DNA of 64,000 bases from Mesostigma viride (GCA_009746045.1 RPFO01000154.1:6589038-6653037), one strand, 5' to 3'; numbered from the stretch's first letter, positions 11,801-23,800 are shown. Translations and numbers: made by a program. The notes: a model not told the origin generated them from the sequence alone.

Positions 11801-14800
11801 TCCTGGCGAGGAAGGCGAGGACGGAAGGACAAAGAGGCCGGAAGGAATGAGCAGGCCACAGGACATCTGGTACATGCAGCACAGCTGAGGGTTAGAAGTG
11901 CCAGACGATGACATATGACAGTAGTAGAACAAGAACACCGACCTCGTCGGTTCACCCTCAACCCTGACCCCAACCATGAGCCCTAACTCTACCCTTTGAC
12001 ATGAATCCAAAATCAGAGCCCGCACATCCACACGCCGCAGCAACATCCTCGCGTTCCGTCCGCCTTCCTCCTCCCCCCTACAAGCCTTACCCCTACGAGC
12101 CACACACATATCCTAGCCACCCAGATGCTGCAACGTCCATGTGTTGCCCAGGCACCCCACTCCCCATCCGTCCTCCGCTCTACCCCTATGCGGCGATAAC
12201 CCCTTCCCCTCACCCCCCAATGGCCCCACACATCCACGCGCAGGACTCCCAGCTGAACTTCCATTAATTTCCCCACCCATTTTCTGCGCCAGCTTGTGCC
12301 CAGGTAGGCCCCCCCCCCCCCCGCCCCCCTCCCCCCCGCTCCAACTGTAAACCATAACCACTAACACCATAGAGGAATATGACTAGCTACCCACCCACCT
12401 TCTGTGACATCCATGTGTTTCCCAGGCAGGCGGTCGCCCCATCGCCCGACCGCTCATCATGCCCATACGCGTACGGGGTGACGGGTGGCGGCAGCGAGAG
12501 GATGTACACGGTGTACAGCAGCTTGCTGTGGGCGGTGTCGGCCGCCAGCACAGCGTCCACGACCGAGTAGGGGATGCGCGCCATCGGCACAGGCGTTGCG
12601 TCTGCACTCATGTACTCGGTGCTGTTGGGCGCAGCGCGCTGGGTGCGTGAAGTTTCGGGTTTCGGAGAGTGCGGGTTTGGACAACGACGGGGCAATGGAT
12701 GTGTGGGTGGGTGAGTGGGTGGGCGCCGCGCGCTGGGCGACTCAACAAATGACTTTTTGGATAATGGGGGTTTCAACAATGGGTGTTCGGACGATGAGGG
12801 GCTCTAGTACATGGGTAGGTGGGTGGGTGGGTGGGTGGGTGGGTGGGTGGGTGGGTGGGTGGGTGGGTGGGTGGGTGGGTGGGTGGGTGGGTGGGTGGGT
12901 GGGTGGGTGGGTGGGTGGGTGGGTGGGTGGGTGGGTGGGTGGGTGGGTGGGTGGGTGGGTGGGTGGGTGGGTGGGTGGGTGGGTGGGTGGGTGGGTGGGT
13001 GGGTGGGTGGGTGGGTGGGTGGGTGGGTGGGTGGGTGGGTGGGTGGGTGGTTGGTTGGTTGGTTGGTTGGTTGGTTGGTTGGTTGGTTGGTTGGTTGGTT
13101 GGTTGGTTGGTTGGTTGGTTGGTTGGTTGGTTGGTTGGTTGGTTGGTTGGTTGGTTGGTTGGTTGGTTGGTTGGTTGGTTGGTTGGTTGGTTGGTTGGTT
13201 GGTTGGTTGGTTGGTTGGTTGGTTGGTTGGTTGGTTGGTTGGTTGGTTGGTTGGTTGGTTGGTTGGTTGGTTGGTTGGTTGGTTGGTTGGTTGGTTGGTT
13301 GGTTGGTTGGTTGGTTGGTTGGTTGGTTGGTTGGTTGGTTGGTTGGTTGGTTGGTTGGTTGGTTGGTTGGTTGGGTGGGTGGGTGGGCAAGAGCACACCG
13401 CTGGGGAAGGGACAATTTGGGGGGGAGGGAGAGAGAGAGAGGGGGGAGGGGGGGGGGGAGAGAGAGAGATTAGTATCTTCATAACTAGCATTTTAGCAGC
13501 TTTCTCCGGTATTCTAGGATCTGTTTACTAAAACGAGAAACTATTTATAACCACTCACCACCGCGCGGTCGATGGCTCCCATGAGCTCGGAGGTGAGTGC
13601 TGAGCTGGCGTGCGACACGTGGTAGACGAAGCGCGAGTGGACCAGCAGCTCCTGCAACTCCGAGGACGAGCCTTTCCGTTCCTGGGGTGGTGGCACGCAA
13701 TTGGAAATGCAAGGGCACAGGGATGCAGGGATGCACGGGTGGAGGACGGAGGGATGGAGGATGAAGAAATGGAGGGATGGAGGGATGGAGGGATGGAGGG
13801 ATGGAGAGATGGAGAGATGGAGGGGTGGAGGGGTGGAGGGGTGGAGGGGTGGAGGGGTGGAGGGGTGGAGGGGTGGAGGGGTGGAGGGGTGGAGGGGTGG
13901 AGGGGTGGAGGGGTGGAGGGGTGGAGGGGTGGAGGGGTGGAGGGGTGGAGGGGTGGAGGGATGGAGGGATGGAGGGATGGAGGGATGGAGGGATGGAGGG
14001 ATGGAGGGATGGAGGGATGGAGGGATGGAGGGATGGAGGGATGGAGGGATGGAGGGATGGAGGGATGGAGGGATGGAGGGATGGAGGGATGGAGGGATGG
14101 AGGGATGGAGGGATGGAGGGATGGAGGGATGGAGGGATGGAGGGATGGAGGGATGGAGGGATGGAGGGATGGAGGGATGGAGGGATGGAGGGATGGAAGA
14201 ATGGAGGGATGGACAGAGGGAGGGATGAAGGGATATAGGGATGAGGGAAATGTGGACGAATCGGTTAGCCATAGATAGCGATGGGCACACGCAGAGCATG
14301 TTCCTGCCCAACGTGGCAGACAGGGATGGGTCGATGGCTCGTAGACAACTCGAAGTAGCAGAAAGTAATGGCACAGGTATACAGGTCGGGCAGGCGCGAT
14401 AGAGGATGAGTGTAACAAACAGGCAGGTGCGATAGAGTGTCGCAATGAGTGCGCGTCAGGAGATGTGATAGTGGTTGGGGCACACACCAACAAAAGAAGG
14501 TTCCCACTATGCAAGCCATGGGAAAGGTTAATGTCAGGTAGAGTCCGGAGCGGGGCCAGGGGCGGAAATGATGGGGGGCAAGTAGAATGAAGAGCAAAGA
14601 AAGAGCCCACATCTCATTCTGCAGAATGGCCGTGCCCTCCTCCGATCGCCCCCCCATCGGTCCCTCTTACCCCCGTGATTGACAAGTATGCAGATAGATG
14701 ATAAGATCCCTATTCTGTCTCTATTTATTAACGAGACAACGAGTGCAGGCCAGGTATCTGGAGAATCCGGATCATGGTAGCCAGAGCCTAGTGTTATCTT

Positions 14801-16614
14801 ATCCGCATTTGTATAGCAAATAATTAATTAGCATGTGACTGAGTCACGTGGGTGCCCATACAAAGTAAAGGAACCTTCAACCCCAACACACAACGAGAAG
14901 AAGGGAGGGCGTTTGTATCTACATAAACTCATATCAACTTCCCACTACCTGCTAGCCGCGACACCCCATCCCCCCATCCCAATGGTGCGATGCCTCCCTT
15001 CTCAGGGGTCAGACTATGCTGCATTTTGTGGGGGTGACCCATCGTAAGAATCCATGCTTCTGGTGCACCGAGGTAAAGACACACCCAGTCCCGGTTTCTA
15101 AGAAAACCTTATAATGCCTCAGATAAGGTACAAGCAGGTGCAATCTATAGAGTCTAGTAGACTGTACTACTAAGTAATTTGGCGAGTGATCGCATCGCAA
15201 CAAATGCTGGTGGCGCTAAACTAGCACTTCGCGAGGCACCCCCTTGGGATCTTGGGGTGACCCCAGTTCCTGGTTCCATTGAAATGTGCTCCACGGGCCA
15301 TGGTGCCCGTGTGCCCGGTGACCCTCACCCACCTCGGTGTTCACGGCCTGCGTGACCACCTGCGATCGCAGCGCGTCGATGTAGCGCGCAAAGTCGCTCT
15401 GGGCGGGGGGGGGGAGGATGGGGGTGGGGGGGGGGGTGGGATAACAGTGATCCACAGAATACGATATCAGTGGCACAGAAGAACATGCGTTAGGATACAT
15501 GAGGGATCGGTGAGGCAGGAAGGATAGGTGATGTCGGCGAGGACGATGGCATAGGAGAGTGCATGCAATTCTGTGTATTGAGAAGCGGCAAGGTAGGGAA
15601 TGGACAGAAGTAAGGGATTCAAATAGGAATGATTGCCACATAAAGCTGAAGCGCAAGCGAGCAGCCGCAGGAGCGTAGACTTGGAAGAGGAGCCGAGAAA
15701 GAATGGACAGACGGACAGGAGGATAACATCAAGGGAGGTTATCAAGGGAGGCTAGCAGGGATAACACATACAGGAAAGGTACTTCCCAAAGTTTAGGGAG
15801 TTGTAGGGGAAGTACAATGCTGGTTGACAAGACTCCAAGGGAACTCCACGGCGGAAGGGGACTTCACGGGGGCTGTCAGGCACAGCCACCGTTGCTCAGA
15901 AATAATCTAAGCATGCAGTGACCCTAACGTGCGTATGCCGGGCTGAGACACAGGCACCTGCTCCTGGCTAATCTTGGATTGGCTCCCGCTGATGCCATGC
16001 ACAGGAGGCCAACAACGTGCTCCCTAATGGTGAGTAGAAGTAGCATGGAATGTTTGCGGATCAGGTTACAACACAGCCAACCTGGCCTTGCCACATAACG
16101 TTCACTTTGCCTCATCTGCCACGGTTCTATAGCAAAATCTGGAAACGACTTAAATAAACACTAATGCAAGCATGTATTCGTAAGTAAGCTAAGACGGCGA
16201 AGCCGCGTATTTACAAGCCCGGGCACCTTTCCTCGGCAGTAAGTTGTAGGCAATTGATCAGCTAACTAGGCGCACAAAGTGTGGCAAGTTTACCTCCTTC
16301 AGCTTTAACCCCTTATTCCCGTTGCCATCGAACCCCACAAGCTTAATCTCCACGCCTGCTTGCACGGACATGTCCCGCAGCGCCATGGCTTTGTGCCTCA
16401 AACTTCCTAACCGCTCCCTGCCCCATATGTGTTTCTCGGCCTCTCCTAGTCCAGCAAACGTGTCCTTCGTCGCAAGTGGATCAGTGTCGGCTTGTAAGAG
16501 CTGGTGCGTTAAAGAGGCAGGGTAATTGGTGGCAACCGGGCTCAACGCCTGGACAGCAACCCAGAAGACGTGCAATGCCAATACGCAGCGTGCCACCGAT
16601 CCCATCGACGGCAT
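2825..16614 (-). CDS. Gene 1: type I membrane protein, plant SPOT1/At5g58100-like
   Basis: Fourteen exons (16614-16294, 15398-15333, 13681-13559, 12638-12399, 11802-11674, 11042-10809, 9759-9655, 8815-8716, 7408-7236, 6777-6710, 5431-5339, 4487-4292, 3456-3229, 2938-2825) join with matching phases and GT-AG borders into 729 codons plus TGA. The start is the first ATG of exon 1, before a hydrophobic signal peptide (residues 5-24). The luminal part includes [12 protein letters not shown] (about 89-100), [61 protein letters not shown] and [12 protein letters not shown]. One membrane helix (about 699-717) precedes a short basic tail ending KQKRF. From memory this order fits the land-plant family of At5g58100/SPOT1, a poorly understood protein needed for pollen exine (possibly DUF7906); the alga's function is unknown. 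Exon 4's start and the exon 2 donor have close alternatives. Introns of 321 to 1,651 bp are rich in arrays. Confidence 0.8.
3640..3780. repeat. C-rich low-complexity tract in intron 12 of gene 1
   Basis: The + strand is almost pure pyrimidine with long C runs, so the transcript carries G/A-rich RNA here, about 190-330 bases upstream of exon 13. Nothing coding is seen. Confidence 0.8.
3800..4095. repeat. Degenerate tandem repeat in intron 12 of gene 1
   Basis: The phrase TAGCTATTTCTTGCAGCTA with CCACTGAAATAG recurs at about 3810, 3850, 3958 and 4069. A longer unit of about 110-120 bp, containing CTGGCGTRCGCTGGTTGC and TTGACAACACTGATAG, is present twice (about 3912-4020 and 4020-4095). Confidence 0.7.
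5115..5200 (-). repeat. Copy of the exon 11 3' end inside intron 11 of gene 1
   Basis: The + strand segment from TAAGCACTAAC to CACCCCTCCTGC matches 5307-5360, which spans the true exon 11 donor. The whole neighbourhood (about 5040-5200 against 5250-5360) is a degenerate duplication of about 150-190 bp. It carries a decoy donor-like GTACG. Confidence 0.6.
7561..7745. repeat. (CGACACGG)n octamer array in intron 8 of gene 1
   Basis: About 13 near-perfect head-to-tail copies of the octamer are followed by degenerate AACACGGC, AACACGCC and AACACATC versions. The open frames across it on both strands are repeat artefacts with Arg/Val/Ser or Thr/Arg/His periodicity. Confidence 0.9.
8547..8600 (-). 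repeat. Copy of the exon 8 3' end in intron 8 of gene 1
   Basis: CCTACCCATGATCT followed by GAGCCACCGG matches the exon 8 donor region (8711-8755; CCTACCCATGATCT, GAGCCACAGG). Shorter echoes of CCCATGATC or CCCATGACC occur near 8236 and 8443. Each restores a GGTAGG donor-like sequence on the minus strand. Confidence 0.6.
9468..9540 (-). repeat. Copy of the exon 7 3' half in intron 7 of gene 1
   Basis: CTACCCGAAGCG and AGTCGCAGTCGGCCAG match the exon 7 donor end (9651-9705), including the donor. Further echoes of exon 7's 5' end (GAGCGCAGCTGG type) lie upstream of exon 7, in intron 6, near 9967-9998 and 10084-10110. Confidence 0.6.
10240..10735 (-). repeat. Repeats derived from the exon 6 donor in intron 6 of gene 1
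   Basis: The true exon 6 end reads, on +, CTTACCTCGTCCTGAATG (10805-10822). Versions of it recur near 10242, 10333, 10420, 10674 and 10715. A tight array at about 10450-10610 has five 35-bp units with GTACCTCGTTCTTGATGACC. Each unit carries a candidate 5' splice site (GAG|GTACGG) on the minus strand. The flanks (CCCACAAACAC and others) are shared as well, so units of about 95 bp were duplicated before the 35-bp core amplified. Confidence 0.7.
11465..11620 (-). repeat. Two copies of the exon 5 3' end in intron 5 of gene 1
   Basis: AATAGCGCACTGAGGCCAGC with CTTCTTGGACAGG (11570-11605) and AATAGCGCACTGAGC (11473-11487) repeat the exon 5 end and donor at 11665-11700. Both copies continue into the same pyrimidine-rich CTCTTTTT context about 90 bp apart. 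Confidence 0.65.
12111..12175 (-). repeat. Copy of the exon 4 3' end in intron 4 of gene 1
   Basis: CGTCCATGTGTTGCCCAGGC with the preceding CCTAGCCACCC repeats the exon 4 end (12381-12430; CATCCATGTGTTTCCCAGGC, CTAGCTACCC). A weaker echo with GTGCCCAGGTAGG lies near 12297. Confidence 0.6.
12816..13387. repeat. Compound (GTGG)n-(GTTG)n microsatellite in intron 3 of gene 1
   Basis: About 58 copies of the tetramer GGGT run to 13048. An abrupt switch to about 80 copies of GGTT follows, with three GGGT at the end. The long Val-Gly-Trp and Pro-Thr-His/Asn frames across it are artefacts. On the gene's strand the array reads CCCA then CCAA. It is about 570 bp and nearly perfect, which implies recent slippage. 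Confidence 0.95.
13755..14215. repeat. (ATGGAGGG)n / (GTGGAGGG)n octamer array in intron 2 of gene 1
   Basis: The 8-bp unit is repeated about 55 times. A central block carries GTGGAGGG instead of ATGGAGGG (about 13820-13957). The homogenised block suggests a variant spread by slippage or conversion. Overlapping Met-Glu-Gly-Trp and Ser-Leu-His-Pro frames are not genes. Confidence 0.95.
14816..14860 (-). repeat. Possible relic of a LINE C 3' end in intron 2 of gene 1
   Basis: On the minus strand a C-type hairpin (14832-14850, one mismatch) is followed by TAATTAATTATT, the same order as the C1 terminus. No recognisable LINE sequence precedes it. Confidence 0.4.
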
Positions 16615-17242
16615 TCTCGGCTATCGCTTAAAAGTCTCTAAAGGGCATTGATTAACCACGCCATCATTTTCCCTGGCGCGTACTCGTCGATACCAGCGGT
16701 TGTGTAAAAAGCGAGCACGCACAGGGAATTTCACTGCACTCCAAGGAGACACTCCGACGGTGTGATTAACAGTAGCTGGGCAAACACGCATGCACTTCAG
16801 CAAGCATACACGGAAAGGTTTCCGAAATGTAAAAAGGGCTCGGGCCAGAGCCCCCGAACAACTGTGGCCTCTGTGACCGGTGACTACAATTATGATGACA
16901 TTGTGACCGCCATGCCGGGGTTGAAAGTTGAAACGTGACTGGGACCAAGGCTATGCCGAATCCAAGAGGGCGTAGTGACTACTTGCAGTCGAGGACTATT
17001 GCGCCTTGGCCGCCCGCGGGCTTCCTGGCGTTCGAGCCGGTCGCGATCGAATCGTGTATCAGTCAGTGTCAGTTGGATCCCACGCCCCATGGGCAGCAGA
17101 GAGTCTGAATCGATCTTACAGTACAACAAGTTGAGACAAGTTGTAGTGTCAACTTGAAGCGCGGTGCAGCGCAGAGTGCGGTGCGGCAGCACCGTACTTA
17201 CCCGGCCCCACCCATTCGTGAGCTTCAACCCCGGTATCTTAC

Positions 17243-17278
<36 letters not shown>

Positions 17279-17861
17279 GTCCCACGCCGCACATGGGCAT
17301 CTTACTGTACAACTGATCTCTCTTCTAAATGCATGATCCAGCTGTCAACGGGGAGCTGAGAGGGCGTACGGCTGCCATCTGCCCCAGGACACGAGTCGAT
17401 CTGGCTCCAGCACAAGCGATCACGGAGGATTTTTTTTCGAAACTCTGCGTGGCTATGCCGGAGTTACCATTTCAAGTGAAAGCATTCCCCGGCTGGTCGC
17501 CATTTTCATAGGATGCTCAATAGATAAACACGCGTTTGTGGCGACGCCAGGTGTGTTGATTTTATTCTTTGCAAAGCCGTAGTGTTTCTGCTCGCAACGC
17601 TTCTGTGGTGGTCAAACGGGTTTTCGTTGGTGCGCGCTCCAATATAGGTTGAACACGCGGGCTAGCGAAGTAGCAACTAGAGAGACAAAGTAGCCATGCG
17701 ATATGGTGTAGGGATCCGCCTTTCTGCTGTGCTCGGCTGGGATATTATGAGTTGTTTTTCGCATGAACCTTAAAGTGCGCGTTGAAAAAGGATCGGTATT
17801 CTGCGATTTCATTCGTTGACTTGGCTCCTGGGGAAACAGGTCTGCGGATATCATCTACAAA
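16615..17861. promoter_or_regulatory. Shared upstream region of divergent genes 1 and 2
   Basis: Genes 1 and 2 are transcribed away from each other from this 1,247-bp interval, so both promoters should lie here. I see no clear TATA box. It holds a (GTT)n microsatellite (about 17243-17277) and a loose duplication of a GGATCCCACGCCCCATGGGC-like phrase (about 17076 and 17278). No convincing gene is present. Confidence 0.55.
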
Positions 17862-20800
17862 ATGCCGGGGCAAGCAATCGAAAGATCAAGCTCTTATGGC
17901 TTCTCGGATGTTTTTAAGCTGCTGTCAGACTACTGCGAGTTCCGACAGGTAGGTTTTTGCACTCCACCAGAACCAGGTATTCTCGGTTCGGCTTCCAGCT
18001 CAACGGCGGGGTAGGAAGCGCTGGCATTTTGTAGGAGGACGAAAGGGAACCTTTTTGTCTCTTAGATTTTGTCACATGAAAATGCTGGTAAATTTTATAT
18101 GTCTTCAGATTCCTTGAAGAGCAAAGGATATCTGGTTGGGGTCACATTGTGCTCACCGAGTGGCAGCCACATTTGAAACCATCAGATCGGTTCAGATATC
18201 TCGAGGAGACAGACGATCTAAAACTCTAGTCGTTTAAAAACAATAAGTATGACCAAACATCACCTAGCACAACCGTTTTCAACAGCCTGCAATCTCTGCT
18301 TGTGCTATCAAAAGTAGGATGTTTGGGAATGGCTGGATCGTCTGAAATGTCATGGACTCCATGCCAGCGGAAATGGTTCCTCTCCCAGGCTGCTTCCTTG
18401 AAAGCCTTGGTTCCTTGGAAACATGGATCTGGTAACAGAGACAGTTATTCTTTCCATATGCAACCTTTTCCTTTCTCTGTTTGCATAATTAAAGCTTAAG
18501 CATGATCCTGCCCGCTGCGTGGAAAATTTTTTCCTCCTTCGGTGCCCTCGCCACCATTAAACCTGCATGTTTGTTGAAAACTAGGATTGTGGCTCGTTAA
18601 CGGAGGGATGCAACACGTTTGGTGCTTTCACAACATAACCTAGAGTTAATTTGGCTCTTGTCCCAAAGATCATGAGGTTTGGGCATGTAAAAAGACACTT
18701 GCAAGGAATCGGGATTATTAAAATTCAATATTTACAGCAACACTTTTTTGATAGTACAGACTTCTCAAATGTTGGAATCCGATACATTAGCAGGGTTGCT
18801 GTACTTATAGAATGTAACTTATTGCTGCACTTCTCCTTCTTCCTTAGTTGCTGTGGCCAGTGATAGTTGGTATAGACAGTTTGAATCATCATAATGACTT
18901 CAGTACCTGCGTGCATGCACAATGTCCTGTGGTTGCTTCTTTGGGTACTTGCTTTAGCCCAGTACAGAAAGATTGGGGGTGAAAGTTTGTTCAGTCAGCT
19001 TCCTTTGTCTCTGCAATAAGGAATTAGAATGCTGAGAAAGCTTGCATGTGTCGATATCTGGCTTTGGCAGAGGCAAACAGACAAGCCTGTGACCACCTTG
19101 TGACTATCCAGTGTTTCTGCATGCGCACAACTGCAAATCACCACCAACAGATCCAAGCTGAACGTAATTACACCAGTTTCATGACTGCAATACTTTTCAG
19201 ATAGGCCCGTAAATCTTCCCACATCAACGAGGCTTTGTGTCATTCTTCGTTTGTGAGACATTTTCCGGTAATCGCAGCACTTATAATGCGCTTTTGCTTA
19301 TTCCTTGTTCTCATGCTAATTGGCACAATGCAGCGGCGACCATTGGAAATCTTCAATGAGTTTGATAGAGATCGGAATGGCTTCCTCAGCCCTGCTGAAT
19401 TCAAGGTACGTCTGCGAACACGGGGCACTACCTGTGTTTGTGGCGGCTGCACTTGGTAGCAAGTTCCCTCATTCTGGTTACTCTCTGCCCTCTGCACCTA
19501 TGTATATGGGTTTGACTTGTGAACATTCAGTTCAGAGCCTGGTTTACCTGCTAATACAAGAGCTTTGGTTTATCCCTACTTCACGTGGATGATGAAGTGA
19601 AGCCATGTTTTTTATGTACTGAAGGTAGTCAACCAATGATTTCCAGATGCTTCTGAGTTGCACTAGCTGACAGGGGCGATAACTCACAGAGGCCTTTAAC
19701 AATGTAGTGCAGCCACATTCCTTATTACATGGAAACTGTAGCTTCCAAGATAGCCCAGGTACTGGCGTTGACTGTGTGGCCCTTTGGCATGGCCAATTTT
19801 TTGAAGGAGGTCATTATTTACTATGGTTCCTATGTTTTGTGGATGCTGGCTGCACGTCCTATGTCTGCGCAGGCACTTGTCCGCACCCTGGAACCCAGGG
19901 TTACGCCCATGCAGGTGGATGAATACATGGTAAGTTTCCGCCTTAGCTCTTATGCAAGGATGCCAAGATTGTGATGTTTACCCTCTTCCCTGTCCTTGCA
20001 TGTCATCTGCCCTGTCCCTACAGGGTTATGATGGATTTATCTTTTATTGATAAGTTGTGTTCATTTTCTTGCTTTGAACAGTGCAGTATTAAAAAATAAA
20101 GAGACATCTTCTCGTATTGAGTTGTTATTGCCTTGTGAGGAACGTGCTTCATTTGCTTTTGTAGTTGACCTCCGCAGATGCACCTTGGCTGTCCACACAG
20201 CAAAATGTCTGGGAAGCGTAGTTTTCGCAGGATGGGCGCTCATGCTGAATGTTCAGATGTAGAGCTCCTTCCTGTTCATCAAGAGCCTTGGCATTGGCAA
20301 ATCACATTACTGACGTTTTCTTTTGTGAAAGCACAATCCAATGAGCCCTTATGCTACAATGCACATGCCTATCCATGGGCCTACTCTGTATTCCTGTTCT
20401 GACACGCCTAACTTTTGCTGCAACTTCATTTTGAAAATTTGGCTGGCTCGCTGATGCAGAAAATTCTGGATGAAGATCGTGATGGGCGCATCTCCTACCA
20501 GGAGTTCTTGAAGCTGAGCAAGGACTCATATATGCGAGGGAAAACCTTCCTGTATCAGGTATGGCTGCTTATGAAGCTACTGATGATGCCCAATGCACCG
20601 CCCTCTAGTTTTTTTTAATTTTTCAATGGGGTCTGGAATCAGCGCAAAGTGGTGTCAGCCAGTAAGCCCATTATATGTACCAGGCAGCCCCTCATTTAGC
20701 AGGAATCGTTCCTGTGAAATTTTTATTTGGTTATTGAAATCAGCAAGGTGTTCAAGGGGGCAGAAATGCATGAAAGCAACAGGCATCTTAAGTAGTGTAA

Positions 20801-23800
20801 TCCCCAAAGTTTCACAAGTCAATATCAAAAAGTGGCCTGACTAGACTGGTGGGGGGGCTGCTTTGGCGGGCTTTTTGTGTGCACCGAGGTTGCTGGGTAC
20901 ACCTACAGGTGTTTGCCATCATTGCAAACACACCGGTGGTTTGCCTGCATCTATCGCGGACTCTCTCACTGCTCATGATTCTTTTTGCACCAAAGCATCA
21001 CTACAAACCTCAGCTGAGTCTGGCGATTTTTCTTTATTGTAGTTATGATTTTAAGTTAACTCTAGTGATAAGGTATCTTACTTATTGTGGTTATCTTCTG
21101 CCATGCTTTGCTGTTGTGTAATTCTACAATCCACAGGATTTGCCCCCGGGCTTCACTGTGCGCCCTAATGGCTCCGTGCGCATGGCCCGCACGGCCTTCA
21201 CCACAAAGGAGGGCAGCACATTCTACCTGCCAGAGGGCACGTTAATGCACCCAGACGGCACATACACCCTGCCATCTGGAACAAAGGCAGAGAAGGCAGG
21301 ATCAGGACTCTTCCGGCTGCCTAACCGCCTTTCGTTCAAACTACCGAAGGTACTTGGCTGGCTGGCAGTTGCTAACCGATTTCTGCCCTACTTTTTCTGC
21401 ATGGCCTACAATGTCTTGTATATATGGACAGGCTGGCTTTGCAGTGGCACCTTTCGTATCTTGGTTTAATGCAACCTCAATGCGTGTATTACTGTTGCAC
21501 TTTCTCTCAGTTTAAAGTTGCCCTTCTTTTTCCTGCTTCTTCAAATGATTCTTAATATTATAGTAGTATCATTCTTTGCTCTTGTATCCCTTGGCTGAGT
21601 TTGCCACTGAAGCACCCAGTCCTCATCGTGCTAAATCTTGTGCACCAATCTGCTATCATTTTCGGCTCTTGAACAGGACGCCACGCTGTACGAGGACGGC
21701 ACCTTCTCACTGCCGCCGCTGTGCAAGTCCTCTGTGACGCTCCCCACGCTGCGCATGCCCGCCGGCTTTTCCGTCGATGCCGACGGCAGCCTGTGCCTGC
21801 CTGAGATTGCCGTCCAGCTCAACGATGGCTCGTCATGTGTGATCCCCGAGGGCACCCGCCGCAAGGCCGATGGGTCCTTCCAGCTCCCCGCTGGCTGCAA
21901 TCGTGTGGGAGAGCTCACGTTCTCCCTCCCGTCCGGGCGCACGTTCATGCTGCCTGCGGGGTCGGCGGAGCTTGGGGGTGGGGACTTCAACCTCCCTGTT
22001 GGTGCCCAGATCCCGCCCAGCTGGCTCGCGTGGCAGGCCATGGGGCCAGAGAACCCACCGAGCGCGTTGGCCCAGATCCTGGCCACTTATGGCAAGGGTG
22101 GCGAATCCGTCAAGGACAAGGGGAAACGGTCGGCGGCCGACATGTCAGCCGCAGCGGAAGCCGCACTCGCGGGCAAGTATGTGCAGCTGCCGGACGGCAC
22201 GATGCAGCTGCCCAAGGTGGGCTTCCGCAACGCAACCGGCGGCGTGTTTTACCTTCCGGACGGCACGCGGCGGCGGCGAAACGGCACCTTCCTAATGCCG
22301 GAAGGCGCTGTACAGGTGCGAGGCGGGGGGGTTGCTGTGGGATGCATGATGGCAAAACGCAGGTTTGGTTGACAAGATTAAGGGTGGGCTATGTCAGAGA
22401 TTGCAAGCACTGGAGCATCTTTACGTAAAAGAGTAGCCTTGCTTCTGAATATCAGTAGGGTTCTAATGGCACTGGGTAGATTAGGAATGAGTATGAACTG
22501 CCATCTTATACCCAAGCTGGATTTTCCCCGCCCTGTTCTCGCCAGGAAATGTAAACCTTCCCTGTCTGTTTCCCATTCCTCTTCTCCATTCCTTGATCTA
22601 CCGCTCACGTGCTTCGGTGCTTCCTTTGAATGCTGTTTCACAAACACTGCCCTCCCCGCAGCTCGATGGAAGCCTTTATGTGCTGGCCGATGGGTCCCCC
22701 TTCCGCCTCCCTGAGGACTGCCTGCCCCTCGGCGACGAGACGAGCGGGGAGGAGGGCTTTGTGCTGGCGGACGGCGTGACCCCGCTGAAGCCCATCCCCA
22801 ATTTCCCCGAGGAGCCACTCGCTAAGGGCTTTGCCTTGCTCTCGGGGGGCCGTGTCCGCATGCCCACGACCACGTTCCGGAACCTCGAGGACGGCCGCAC
22901 ATTCCAGCTGCCAGACGGCACGATCATGCAGCCAAGCGGTGCGTTCTTGGTCCCTGAGGTTGCCGCGTTCCAGACCCCCGCGGGTGCCATCATGGCCCCC
23001 GACGGGTCGATTCGGCTCCCAGTCGGCTGTGTCCCCGACACCCCGATCCCCTCACCAACGGACCTGCGGGTGGAGAGCTCCAAGGTGGACGTGGTGGTGC
23101 TGAAGAAGCCTGTCGCGGCCAGCGGCAAGGGCTTTGCGGAGGAGGCTGAGAGTGCCCACGTGTTGCCTGATGGTAAGCAGCCTGTGTGGATGTGTGCAGT
23201 TGAAATGACTACTGGCATTGTTGCTGCTATAGCTTTTGCTCTCACTGCTATTACTGTCATATTGACGTTAATGATAATAATGATTGCTGCGGCTACAGTT
23301 AACAATAATATTTTTCTTTACCTCCATATCATCTTCATTAACATGCCCTGTTTGTTGTGTTGTGACAGCATGTTATGGTTCTGTACAGTGACATACAAGG
23401 TATTTCTTATGTTTACTTGCTTTTCTCTATGGAAATCTGTTATAAATCATAGCGAGCTGCCGAAAAATGCCAGTCAGGCCTCAGAATAACATTCTTTTCA
23501 AAATGCATAATATTAATTATTTGCTTTGGGTGGGTGGGTGGGTGGGGGGGGGGGGGGGGATATTTCCTTGGTTCTTTCTGCTGCCTACCTTCGCCACCCT
23601 TGCACCAGGCTCCCTCCAACTCCGTGGCGGGTTCGTCCGTTACCCCGACGGCAGCGTGCGCCTGCCAGATGGCAGCGTGAGCTTGCCCGACGGCTCCTAC
23701 CGCCTGCACGACATGGAGTACGTGCTTGAGGACTCCAGGGCCATCTTCCAGCTGCCCTATGGTACACTCAAGTTCCCCGATGGGTCACTCAAGTTCCCAC

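Noticed and set aside
12485-13531. Long frames on both strands rich in GWVGGWVG or NQPTNQPT
   Set aside because: They exist only because the tetranucleotide arrays lack stops in all frames; the real coding in this region is exons 3 and 4 of gene 1 on the minus strand.
13541-14610. Frames of 150-350 residues rich in MEGWRDGG or SIPPSLHP
   Set aside because: Octamer array artefacts. Only the 123-bp end at 13559-13681 is an exon of gene 1.
16890-17312. 140-residue minus-strand frame with an Asn run
   Set aside because: The Asn run is the GTT microsatellite, no signal of splicing or homology, and it lies in the shared upstream region of genes 1 and 2.
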